The notes below the pieces were generated by a model. It searched no databases. It was not told the origin of the DNA and saw only the letters and a program-made list of their open reading frames with translations. Position numbers and translations under genes: made by a program. Below, piece by piece: positions 1-6,027 of a stretch of DNA of 6,060 nucleotides. Source of the stretch: Bacillota bacterium. GTDB taxonomy: Bacteria; Bacillota; Dethiobacteria; Dethiobacterales; Dethiobacteraceae. The stretch lies in NCBI GenBank assembly GCA_012800215.1, contig JAAZJT010000009.1, forward strand, positions 1 to 6,060, written 5' to 3'. Each line of letters opens with the position of its first letter. The stretch's first letter is position 1.

Positions 1-2
1 AA

Positions 3-158
3 AGAAGTGAAGTCGTTGTCCCGGCAGTTAACAGCGCTCCCGAAGAAGCAAGGCCACAATGCCGCTCACGCCTGCTGGAAGGACTGCAGAAGTTGTTTTG
101 CAAGTTAAAAACATTTTGGCAAATCGCCCGCTATGAAGTAAAAATATTGTGTGATTGA
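3..158 (+). CDS. 3' end of an unidentified coding sequence (partial)
   Basis: An open frame enters from the left edge and ends at TGA 156-158, giving 51 residues with no visible start. The visible part has an acidic, Ala/Pro-containing stretch (VNSAPEEARPQ) followed by a basic, amphipathic tail rich in Leu, Lys, Arg and aromatics (RLLEGLQKLF, then LKTFWQIARY). I do not recognise it with certainty. One speculative candidate is the C-terminus of the sporulation signalling protein SpoIIR, which lies near sua5/ywlC in many Firmicutes and tends to end in a charged amphipathic tail. That rests on context and general character, not on a diagnostic motif. Another plus-strand frame stays open for about 35 codons, so even the coding status is moderately uncertain. 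The -35 box of the next gene's promoter overlaps the stop codon, which fits a gene ending exactly here. Confidence 0.45.
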   Translation, partial: RSEVVVPAVNSAPEEARPQCRSRLLEGLQKLFCKLKTFWQIARYEVKILCD

Positions 159-183
159 AATGTGTACATCCTTCCCTTATAAT
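155..183 (+). promoter_or_regulatory. Sigma-A type promoter for the Na/Pi cotransporter gene
   Basis: TTGAAA (155-160) and a perfect TATAAT (178-183) are separated by 17 bases, the optimal spacing for the housekeeping sigma factor. Transcription should start near 189-191, giving a leader of about 40 bases before the ATG at 231. The stretch just upstream (about 137-150) is AT-rich and could act as an UP element. I see no clear Pho-box repeats (TTAACA-like direct repeats) that would indicate PhoP control, and no obvious hairpin in the short leader. Confidence 0.8.
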
Positions 184-230
184 TAAAGTGTATTAAATCG
201 GGCGTAATAGCCTGGAGTTGGGGAGGAAGC

Positions 231-1835
231 ATGGTTGTTAAGATAATAATGCAATTAGTAGGAGGATTGGGACTTTTTCTTTTTGGGATGCAGCTTATGG
301 CTTCCGGAATGCAAAAGGCCGCCGGGGACCGAATGCGGCGGATTCTGGAGCTATTGACAAATAAACCTATTATAGCTGTGTTTACAGGAATTATTGCTAC
401 AGTATTAGTGCAAAGCAGCAGTACCGTTACAGTGATGGTAGTAGGATTTGTCAATGCAGGCTTAATGTCACTTTATCAGGCTGCAGGGATTATTTATGGT
501 GCCAACATTGGTACCACCATTACCGGGCAAATGATTGCCTTTGATATTAATGCTTTAATTTATCCTGCCATTGGACTTGGAGCAATTCTGAACTTTTTTG
601 GTCAGCGCCGTACTTATAAATATATTGGCCAGGCAGCACTGGGAATAGGTGTTATTTTTTTGGGTATGAATACCATGTCCGATGCCATGAGACCGGCACG
701 GGAGCTGCCTTTTTTTCTTAATATGATTGCAACTTTTGGTACTAAGCCCCTTTTGGGCGTACTCATCGGGGCAGGGTTTACCGGTCTGATTCAGGCCAGT
801 GGTGCTACCCTGGCATTAGTAATTGCCATGACTACGCAGGGGATTATTACTCTGCCGGCAGCCATTGCTGTTTTAATTGGCTCCAATATAGGTACATGTG
901 TTACAGCAATGATTGCCAGTATTGGTACTTCGGTGCCGGCACGCCGCACAGCGGTGGCCCATCTATTGTTTAATGTGACCGGTGCACTGCTTGTGCTTAT
1001 CTGTTTTAAACCCTTTGTAGCTTTAATTGCGGCTACTGCTTCCGGTATCACCAGGCAGACTGCCAATGCCCACACTTTGTTTAATGTCATTAATACTTTA
1101 TTATTTTTACCATTTACCAGGCAGTTTGTAGCACTGGTAACCCGTCTGGTGCCGGGTGACGATGTGATTGTGGAGGCAGGTTCCAAATATTTGGATAAGC
1201 GGATGCTTTTAACTCCCGATGTAGCGCTTGGCGGTGTGAGAAATGAGCTGCTGCGCATGGCTGCACTGGCACGGGAGATGGTGCAAGAAGCAGTGCAGGT
1301 GTTTTTACAGGACGATAAGAAATTAATCCAACAGGTTTTGCAAAAAGAGGATTTAGTGGACAGCTTGGAAAAAGAGATTACGCTTTATTTAGCTGAACTG
1401 ACACAGCACTCTTTAACCAAAGCACAGTCTAAAGAAGTATCTGCTTTAATGCACGCTGTTAATGACTTAGAAAGAATTGCCGACCATGCGGAAAATATTA
1501 CACGCCTCTCTGAGGAGAAAGTGGAAAGCCGCCTGCCCATATCGGAACAGGCGCAAACAGAATTACAGAACATGTATGCAAAAGTGGATGAAATGCTTGC
1601 TCATTCTTTACTGGCCTTTGAAAAACAGGACTTTTTACTGGCGGGACAGGTAGTAGACCAGGATGATGAAATCGATAACCTGGAAAGGGTATTGCGTAAA
1701 TCTCACATTAGCCGCATAAACGAAAAAATTTGTTTTCCACCCAGCGGTATTCTTTTCCTGGATGTGATTAGTAATTTAGAGCGGATTGCTGACCATACCA
1801 CTAATTTTGCCCAGCTTGTTCTAGGTGAATATTAA
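231..1835 (+). CDS. Na+/phosphate cotransporter family protein with C-terminal PhoU-like domain
   Basis: This 534-residue membrane protein of the NptA/YjbB type is predicted to move inorganic phosphate with sodium; the direction (uptake or efflux) cannot be read from sequence. Residues 1-305 are mostly hydrophobic, with roughly eight membrane segments in two homologous halves (Na_Pi_cotrans repeats). Half one has QSSST at 61-65 and GANIGTT at 90-96; half two has QASGAT at 188-193 and GSNIGTC at 217-223. The second QSSS motif is therefore altered to QASG. Residues about 335-530 form a soluble helical PhoU-like domain with the paired metal-binding-type signatures NDLERIADHAEN (411-422) and NLERIADHTTN (515-525), probably a cytoplasmic regulatory module. 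The start is fixed by the Shine-Dalgarno GGGGAGG (220-226), four bases before the ATG. It appears monocistronic, between its own promoter and a terminator, with no pst or phoR gene in view. Confidence 0.92.
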   Translation: MVVKIIMQLVGGLGLFLFGMQLMASGMQKAAGDRMRRILELLTNKPIIAVFTGIIATVLVQSSSTVTVMVVGFVNAGLMSLYQAAGIIYGANIGTTITGQMIAFDINALIYPAIGLGAILNFFGQRRTYKYIGQAALGIGVIFLGMNTMSDAMRPARELPFFLNMIATFGTKPLLGVLIGAGFTGLIQASGATLALVIAMTTQGIITLPAAIAVLIGSNIGTCVTAMIASIGTSVPARRTAVAHLLFNVTGALLVLICFKPFVALIAATASGITRQTANAHTLFNVINTLLFLPFTRQFVALVTRLVPGDDVIVEAGSKYLDKRMLLTPDVALGGVRNELLRMAALAREMVQEAVQVFLQDDKKLIQQVLQKEDLVDSLEKEITLYLAELTQHSLTKAQSKEVSALMHAVNDLERIADHAENITRLSEEKVESRLPISEQAQTELQNMYAKVDEMLAHSLLAFEKQDFLLAGQVVDQDDEIDNLERVLRKSHISRINEKICFPPSGILFLDVISNLERIADHTTNFAQLVLGEY

Positions 1836-1842
1836 AAATATA

Positions 1843-1887
1843 AGAAAAGAAACGGTAAGCGACTAAGAACTTACCGTTTTTCTTCTT
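1843..1887. terminator. Bidirectional Rho-independent terminator between convergent genes
   Basis: A perfect 10-bp stem pairs AAACGGTAAG (1850-1859) with CTTACCGTTT (1870-1879) around a 10-base loop. On the plus strand it is followed by TTTTTCTTCTT, and on the minus strand by TTTCTTTTCTTATATTTTT. It can therefore terminate both the transporter gene, whose stop is at 1833-1835, and larBC coming from the other side. The larC stop codon (complement of 1871-1873) lies inside the stem, so the end of larC coding sequence doubles as terminator arm. Confidence 0.85.
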
Positions 1888-3052
1888 GCTGCAGATAGGC
1901 TGCCAGGGCTGCCTGATAAACTGTTTTTAGCGGCAGTTTCTGCGCGCGTGCCAGTTTGACGCAGTCCTCATATTCAGGTGCCGCGTTGATGGTGCCATCT
2001 TTCCCTACGGCAACTTTGATTCCAATGGTGCCATATTTAGTCTGGACAGAAGTATGCCGGCGGGAAAGCATTATTTTGTCACTGATACTGCGCCTGATGC
2101 CCAGGGTTGTTGTTTCGCGAAAAATTATGTCAATTACCTGTAGTTCTTTTGCCGGCGCCACCAGTACTGTGAGTTTTGTACCGGGGCGGTTTTTTTTCAT
2201 ATATACCGGGGTAAGTATCACATCTACTGCCCCGGCTGAGAGCAGCTGCTCACTAAGATAACCATAAAACTCAGGGTTCATATCATCAATGGTGCTTTCC
2301 AGGACGTTAATGCTGCCTTGAATGTAGGAGGAGCTGCTTTCGGTTTCACCCACTATGACGCGCAGTACATTGGCTATAGGTAAGTCTTTTGTACCGGCGC
2401 CATAGCCAATATTTTGCACAGTATAAGATGGTGGTGGGGAAAAATCAGCCACCGTGGCTAAAATGGCGGCACCGGTAGGTGTTAACAGTTCCCCTTCTAT
2501 ACCACGATTATAAATGGGGATACCTTTTAATAATTCTAAGGTGGCCGGTGCCGGAACCGGCAGTTCACCATGTGCACAGCGGACTGTGCCGCAACCAGTA
2601 TGTAAAGCGGAGGCATAAATATGATCTGCTTTAAGTTCTGCGAGCGCTGCTGCTGCTCCCACGATATCAACAATGGAGTCAACGGCACCCACTTCATGAA
2701 AATGGACTAATTCCAGCGGCTGCCCGTGTATCTTGGCTTCTGCTTCAGCTAAACGTGCAAACACGGCTAAAGAGAGCTGCTTTACCGGTGGACTGAGGGG
2801 GCTCGCTGCAAGCATTTCTTTAATCTCGGCATAATGGCGGTGCGGCTGCTGATCTTCCTGAACTATAACTTTTAGGCTGGTAGCAGCAATACCGTTTTTT
2901 GCTACTTGCGCTGTTTGCAGGTCATAGCCGGAAAGTGGCAGTTTAGCCAATTCTGCTTTAATGGCTGACAAGGAAGCACCCGCCGCCACCAGCGCCCCTA
3001 AAATCATATCGCCGCTTGCTCCGCTGAAACAATCAAAATATAGAATTTTCAC
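1871..3052 (-). CDS. larC: LarC, nickel-pincer cofactor nickel insertase (single uninterrupted frame)
   Basis: LarC (formerly DUF111) is the CTP-dependent cyclometallase that inserts nickel into pyridinium-3,5-bisthiocarboxylic acid mononucleotide. This is the last step in making the NPN cofactor used by lactate racemase LarA and relatives, and it occurs in the cytoplasm. The 393 residues carry the family hallmarks: YFDCFSGASGDM (5-16), HFHEVGAVDSIVDIVGA (117-133), a TGCGTVRCAHGELPVPAPAT block (152-171), GELLTPTGAAIL (187-198), ESTIDDMNPE (252-261), and PVYMKKNRPGTKL (282-294) with FRETTTLGIR (311-320). The N-terminal part (about 1-235) corresponds to LarC1 and the part from about 248 to LarC2. 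They are joined in one frame, unlike Lactobacillus plantarum, where a programmed frameshift joins them. Translation starts at GTG (complement of 3050-3052), five bases after a GGAGGTG ribosome binding site. It lies 18 bases downstream of larB, so the two are almost certainly one operon. Confidence 0.94.
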   Translation of the reverse strand: MKILYFDCFSGASGDMILGALVAAGASLSAIKAELAKLPLSGYDLQTAQVAKNGIAATSLKVIVQEDQQPHRHYAEIKEMLAASPLSPPVKQLSLAVFARLAEAEAKIHGQPLELVHFHEVGAVDSIVDIVGAAAALAELKADHIYASALHTGCGTVRCAHGELPVPAPATLELLKGIPIYNRGIEGELLTPTGAAILATVADFSPPPSYTVQNIGYGAGTKDLPIANVLRVIVGETESSSSYIQGSINVLESTIDDMNPEFYGYLSEQLLSAGAVDVILTPVYMKKNRPGTKLTVLVAPAKELQVIDIIFRETTTLGIRRSISDKIMLSRRHTSVQTKYGTIGIKVAVGKDGTINAAPEYEDCVKLARAQKLPLKTVYQAALAAYLQQEEKR

Positions 3053-3057
3053 CTTTA

Positions 3058-3064
3058 CACCTCC
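3058..3064 (-). promoter_or_regulatory. Ribosome binding site setting the GTG start of larC
   Basis: The complement of 3058-3064 reads GGAGGTG, a strong Shine-Dalgarno match five bases before the GTG codon at 3052-3050. The protein opens MKILYFDCFSGASGDM, exactly where LarC proteins normally begin, so the non-ATG start is well supported. Confidence 0.8.
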
Positions 3065-3070
3065 AAAGCT

Positions 3071-3823
3071 TTAGTTTTGCACACGATTAATTAAAGCGGC
3101 AGTATAACCTGCGCCGAAACCATTATCAATATTAACCACGGCGACACCGGTGGCGCAGCTGTTAAGCATGGTTAATAGAGGAGCAATGCCGTTAAAATTG
3201 GCACCATAACCTACAGAAGTAGGAACAGCAATGATCGGCTTGTCCACCAGCCCTCCCACCACGCTGGCCAGTGCTCCCTCCATGCCGGCTACCACCACAA
3301 TAACTTTGGCTGCCGTTAATTTATCAACGCTGGCAAAAAGGCGGTGGATACCGGAAACACCCACATCATACAGGCGTTCCACCTGACTGCCCATTAGCGT
3401 CGCTGTAAGTGCCGCTTCTTCAGCCACCGGTAAATCTGCAGTGCCGGCAGCCACAATTAAGACCATGCCCGTTTCCCTTTCCGGCTGCTGCCGGTTTACC
3501 ACTACTGCTTTAGGCAGCTGATGGTACTCGGCATCTGGAAAAACATTTTTTAACGCTACATAGACATGAGGTTCTGCCCGCGTGGCCAAAACATTATTGG
3601 TTGTCTCAGCCATTCTTTCAGCTATTTTTACTATTTGTTCAGTTGTTTTTCCCGGGCAGAAAATAACTTCCGGGAAACCTTGGCGCAAAGCACGATGATG
3701 ATCAACTTTGGCAAAGCCTAAATCTTCAAACTCTAAGTGGCGCAAGCGCTCCAGCGCCTCATCAACTGTCAGGTCTCCATTTTGCACATTAGTAAGGAGT
3801 GAGCGTAAATATTTTTTGTCCAT
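3071..3823 (-). CDS. larB: LarB, nickel-pincer cofactor biosynthesis carboxylase/hydrolase
   Basis: LarB carries out the first step of NPN cofactor synthesis. It carboxylates the pyridinium ring of nicotinic acid adenine dinucleotide at C5 and hydrolyses the phosphoanhydride, releasing AMP and the dicarboxylated mononucleotide that LarE then sulfurates. The 250-residue protein has the typical N-terminal block DHHRALRQGFPEVIFCPGKT (41-60) and a C-terminal PurE-like (AIR carboxylase) domain from about 118. This includes VLIVAAGTADLPVAEEA (121-137), VAGMEGALASVVGGL (178-192), PTSVGYGANFNG (201-212) and NIDNGFGAGY (231-240). Cys223 in NSCATG sits about where the catalytic cysteine of L. plantarum LarB lies (family knowledge, not aligned here). 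An in-frame ATG lies 18 codons upstream at 3877. I chose the ATG at 3823 because AAGGAGGAAC sits directly before it and LarB proteins normally start this way. It is the first gene of a larB-larC operon. Confidence 0.94.
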   Translation of the reverse strand: MDKKYLRSLLTNVQNGDLTVDEALERLRHLEFEDLGFAKVDHHRALRQGFPEVIFCPGKTTEQIVKIAERMAETTNNVLATRAEPHVYVALKNVFPDAEYHQLPKAVVVNRQQPERETGMVLIVAAGTADLPVAEEAALTATLMGSQVERLYDVGVSGIHRLFASVDKLTAAKVIVVVAGMEGALASVVGGLVDKPIIAVPTSVGYGANFNGIAPLLTMLNSCATGVAVVNIDNGFGAGYTAALINRVQN

Positions 3824-3825
3824 AA

Positions 3826-3835
3826 GTTCCTCCTT
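3826..3835 (-). promoter_or_regulatory. Ribosome binding site deciding the larB start
   Basis: The complement of 3826-3835 reads AAGGAGGAAC, with AGGAGG ending five bases before the ATG at 3823. The longer in-frame candidate start at 3877 would place this perfect Shine-Dalgarno inside coding sequence and has no comparable site of its own, so the 250-residue product is preferred over 268. Confidence 0.85.
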
Positions 3836-3991
3836 AAATAATATTCTAGTGTCTAATTTATCATATTTTGCTGCCAATAGTAATGGGATGCAGTGAGAAA
3901 GTGTATTTTGGGCACAATATTTTTAAAGGAATTATTATCTTTTTTGTCGAACTAATAACTTTTATTGTCAACTTTTTACTGAGGAAAAGAA
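3836..3991. promoter_or_regulatory. Divergent AT-rich control region between larB and sua5
   Basis: This region must hold start signals for larBC (leftward) and probably for sua5-ywlE-rpiB (rightward), but no strong promoter pair stands out. Leftward, a TATGAT -10-like box lies on the complement of 3860-3865, without a good -35 at 16-18 bases; TAGAAT (complement of 3842-3847) is another weak option. Rightward, TATTAT (3933-3938) has only a poor TTGGGC (3908-3913) 19 bases upstream. An imperfect direct repeat, TTGTCGAACT (3944-3953) and TTGTCAACTT (3965-3974), has its copies 21 bases apart, and might be an operator. GAGGAAAAG (3981-3989) is the sua5 ribosome binding site. No terminator-like hairpin or riboswitch is evident. 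Confidence 0.3.
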
Positions 3992-5062
3992 ATGGTTAAA
4001 ACAAGTGCTAAAGGGACAAAAATATTTACTGCTCTAAGCAGCGATGCACCTGAAATAAACGCTGCTGCACAGTTAATCCGGGCAGGGGAACTAGTGGCTT
4101 TTCCCACGGAAACAGTATATGGTCTCGGTGCCCATGCGCTGCAGGCAGATGCTGTTGCTAAAATTTTTGCTGCTAAGGGGCGCCCGGCTGATAACCCCCT
4201 GATTGTACATATTTATGATTTATCGCAGCTGCAATCTTTGGCAGCAGATATACCGGCAGAAGCCATGCTCTTAGCTCAGCATTTTTGGCCGGGGCCGCTG
4301 ACATTAATTTTCAGCAAAAAGCCCGGCGTGCCTGATATTACCACAGGCGGTTTGGAGACTGTGGCAGTGCGCTTGCCTGCCCATTCCATTGCGCTGGCTC
4401 TACTGCGGCAGGCGGGCGTGCCGGTGGCAGCACCCAGTGCCAACCTCTCAGGCAGGCCCAGCCCGACTACAGCTGCTCATGTGCTGGCCGATCTGGACGG
4501 GCGTATTTCTGCCATTTTGGATGGCGGTCCTTGTACTGTGGGAGTTGAATCGACAGTGCTAGATATTCGCTTTGGTGAGCCAAAGCTGCTGCGCCCCGGC
4601 GGAGTAACGCCTGAGCAAATCAGTGCGGTGCTCAAGCGCCCCTGTCATCTTGTGCACTGGCAGCCGGAAAATAGTGATGCACCGCCTTCTCCCGGTTTAA
4701 AATATATACATTATGCACCAAGGGCTCCTTTGTATCTACTAACGGGAGTACCGGAAAAACAACTGGAAAAGCTGCAGCAGCTGCAGCAAACTTTCCAGGC
4801 GGAAGGTAAGCGTGTGGGCTTGCTTATCTCCAGGGAAAGTGCCGCAAAGATTGCCGGTGAAGAAGTTATTATTCTGGGCAGTCGTAATCATCCGGCCCAG
4901 TTGGCAGCCCGACTTTTTGCCGCACTGCGCAGTTTTGATGCCAAACAAGTTGATGTTATTATTGCAGAAGGTTATAGTAAAACAGGCGTGGGTCTGGCAG
5001 TAATGAATCGTCTGCAAAAAGCTGCCGGCTCACGGGTTATTAATGTGGGAGGAGATGAGTAA
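3992..5062 (+). CDS. sua5: L-threonylcarbamoyladenylate synthase, long Sua5/YwlC type
   Basis: This enzyme makes threonylcarbamoyl-AMP from L-threonine, bicarbonate and ATP, the first step of the universal tRNA modification t6A at position 37 of ANN-decoding tRNAs. TsaD and its partners then transfer the group. The 356 residues hold the YrdC catalytic domain (about 20-210): PTETVYGLGAHA (38-49), KGRPADNPL (62-70), WPGPLT (99-104), SANLSGRPSPT (149-159), GVESTVLD (184-191) and RPGGVT (201-206). Next come the conserved linker SPGLKYIHYAPRAPL (233-247) and a C-terminal Sua5 domain (about 248-352) ending with EGYSKTGVGLAVMNRLQKAA (326-345). That makes it Sua5/YwlC-like rather than short TsaC. Translation starts at ATG 3992 after GAGGAAAAG. 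Its stop codon TAA (5060-5062) shares one base with the ATG of the next gene, implying translational coupling. It is the first visible gene of a rightward housekeeping operon. Confidence 0.96.
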   Translation: MVKTSAKGTKIFTALSSDAPEINAAAQLIRAGELVAFPTETVYGLGAHALQADAVAKIFAAKGRPADNPLIVHIYDLSQLQSLAADIPAEAMLLAQHFWPGPLTLIFSKKPGVPDITTGGLETVAVRLPAHSIALALLRQAGVPVAAPSANLSGRPSPTTAAHVLADLDGRISAILDGGPCTVGVESTVLDIRFGEPKLLRPGGVTPEQISAVLKRPCHLVHWQPENSDAPPSPGLKYIHYAPRAPLYLLTGVPEKQLEKLQQLQQTFQAEGKRVGLLISRESAAKIAGEEVIILGSRNHPAQLAARLFAALRSFDAKQVDVIIAEGYSKTGVGLAVMNRLQKAAGSRVINVGGDE

Positions 5063-5538
5063 TGCCTAAAAAAGAGAAATTATTGCTTCTTGTTTGCACA
5101 GGCAATACCTGCCGCAGCCCGCTTGCTCAGGCATTGGCTGCTCACCTGCTGCAGGTTGAGGGCTTAAGTGGCTGGACAGTTGCTTCGGCAGGGCTGGCAG
5201 CTCTTAATGGTATGTCAGCCACCCGTCAAGCTATCACGGCAGCTCAAGAACTGGGGCTGGATTTATCTGCACATCAATCCAGAAGTTTAACGGAGGAATT
5301 GGCAGCAGAAGCGGAATTAGTTTTAGTCATGACACAGGCCCACAAAGATTTATTGGTAAAAGAAATGCCACAGTACGCAGCCAAAGTGTACACGCTAAAA
5401 GAATTTGTGGGACAAGCGGGAGATGTTGCCGATCCCTTTGGCGGCAGTGTGGCGGTGTATATGGAAACGGCACAGGAACTGCAAGGCTTGCTGCAGCTTG
5501 TCATAAATAAATTGGCAGCTTTAGACGATCAAGAATGA
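5062..5538 (+). CDS. ywlE: Low-molecular-weight protein phosphatase, probable arginine phosphatase YwlE
   Basis: This is a 158-residue cytoplasmic phosphatase of the LMW-PTP fold. The catalytic loop CTGNTCRS spans residues 12-19, with nucleophile Cys12 and phosphate-binding Arg18. The general-acid Asp-Pro pair is in VADPFGGS (122-129, Asp124), and SAG (42-44) and HQSRSLTEEL (71-80) are further family features. Residue 16 of the loop is Thr. In B. subtilis and Geobacillus YwlE the equivalent Thr selects phosphoarginine, while true tyrosine phosphatases carry Ile there (CLGNICRS). I therefore infer a protein-arginine phosphatase opposing a McsB-type kinase in stress response and ClpCP targeting; no mcsB is in this window to confirm it. 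The ATG overlaps the sua5 stop by one base, with GGGAGGAGA at 5047-5055 as the ribosome binding site inside sua5. The neighbouring ywlC- and ywlF-like genes match the B. subtilis order. Confidence 0.93.
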   Translation: MPKKEKLLLLVCTGNTCRSPLAQALAAHLLQVEGLSGWTVASAGLAALNGMSATRQAITAAQELGLDLSAHQSRSLTEELAAEAELVLVMTQAHKDLLVKEMPQYAAKVYTLKEFVGQAGDVADPFGGSVAVYMETAQELQGLLQLVINKLAALDDQE

Positions 5539-5555
5539 GTTAAAGGGGGAAAAAA

Positions 5556-6017
5556 ATGAAAATAGCAATTGCCAGTGATCACGGCGGAATCAATTTAAAG
5601 CGCCACATTATTGCATATTTACAGGAACAAAAATATCATTATCATGATTTTGGCACTTTTTCTGATGAATCGGTTGACTACCCTGATTTTGCGCAGCTGG
5701 TGGCAGAAGCCGTGGTAAAGGGAGATTATGATGTGGGCATAATCTGCTGTGGTACAGGCATTGGCGTGAGCATTGCTGCCAATAAAGTACCCGGCATACG
5801 TGCCGCTCTCTGTCATGATACTTTTTCTGCCCGTATGAGTCGTGAGCATAATGATGCCAATGTACTGACATTAGGTGAGCGGGTAGTGGGGCCGGGATTA
5901 GCTTTGGATATTGTGGCTGCTTTTTTGGGGGCACAACATGCCGGCGGCCGCCATGCAAGGCGAGTGGCTAAAATAAAAGCAGTTGAACAAAAATATAGTA
6001 ACCAGGTAAACGGATGA
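5556..6017 (+). CDS. rpiB: Ribose-5-phosphate isomerase B
   Basis: RpiB interconverts ribose 5-phosphate and ribulose 5-phosphate in the non-oxidative pentose phosphate pathway, in the cytoplasm. The 153-residue length is normal for the RpiB/LacAB family. It opens MKIAIASDHGG, with the substrate-contacting Asp8-His9. It carries DFGTFSDESVDYPDFA (31-46), the anion-hole and catalytic loop GIICCGTGIGVSIAANK (61-77) with Cys65 as the expected base and Thr67 nearby, and SREHNDANVLTLGERVVG (95-112) with His98. Cys at 65 points to the ribose-5-phosphate enzyme; the galactose-6-phosphate isomerase subunits and some allose enzymes differ there. The C-terminus has arginines (GRHARRVAKI, 131-140) of the kind that bind phosphate across the dimer. 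ATG 5556 follows AAAGGGGGA (5542-5550), a slightly off-consensus Shine-Dalgarno, 17 bases after the ywlE stop. It corresponds to B. subtilis ywlF. Confidence 0.96.
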   Translation: MKIAIASDHGGINLKRHIIAYLQEQKYHYHDFGTFSDESVDYPDFAQLVAEAVVKGDYDVGIICCGTGIGVSIAANKVPGIRAALCHDTFSARMSREHNDANVLTLGERVVGPGLALDIVAAFLGAQHAGGRHARRVAKIKAVEQKYSNQVNG

Positions 6018-6027
6018 GGAGGAACAG

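Noticed and set aside
131..454. A minus-strand open frame of 107 codons antisense to the start of the transporter gene.
   Set aside because: It lies opposite a clear coding region and across its promoter, has low-complexity composition, no ribosome binding site and no recognisable domain. It is a shadow of the plus-strand gene.
2545..2567. A GC-rich inverted repeat (TGCCGG-AA-CCGGCA) that could look like a hairpin.
   Set aside because: It lies inside the conserved LarC block PVPAPATLEL, where Pro/Ala/Gly codons produce it. It has no U-tract and a loop of only two bases.
3883..3999. A 38-codon plus-strand frame (start MGCSEKVYFGHN) encoding a hydrophobic peptide that overlaps the sua5 start by a few bases, resembling a translationally coupled membrane leader peptide.
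   Set aside because: There is no Shine-Dalgarno before its ATG (CCAATAGTA precedes it). The hydrophobicity follows directly from the T-rich DNA, and sua5 has its own ribosome binding site.
4770..4800. CTGCAG/CAGCAG repeats resembling a short tandem repeat.
   Set aside because: They encode a Leu-Gln-rich helix (LQQLQQ) in the Sua5 C-terminal domain, with too few units and ordinary coding context.
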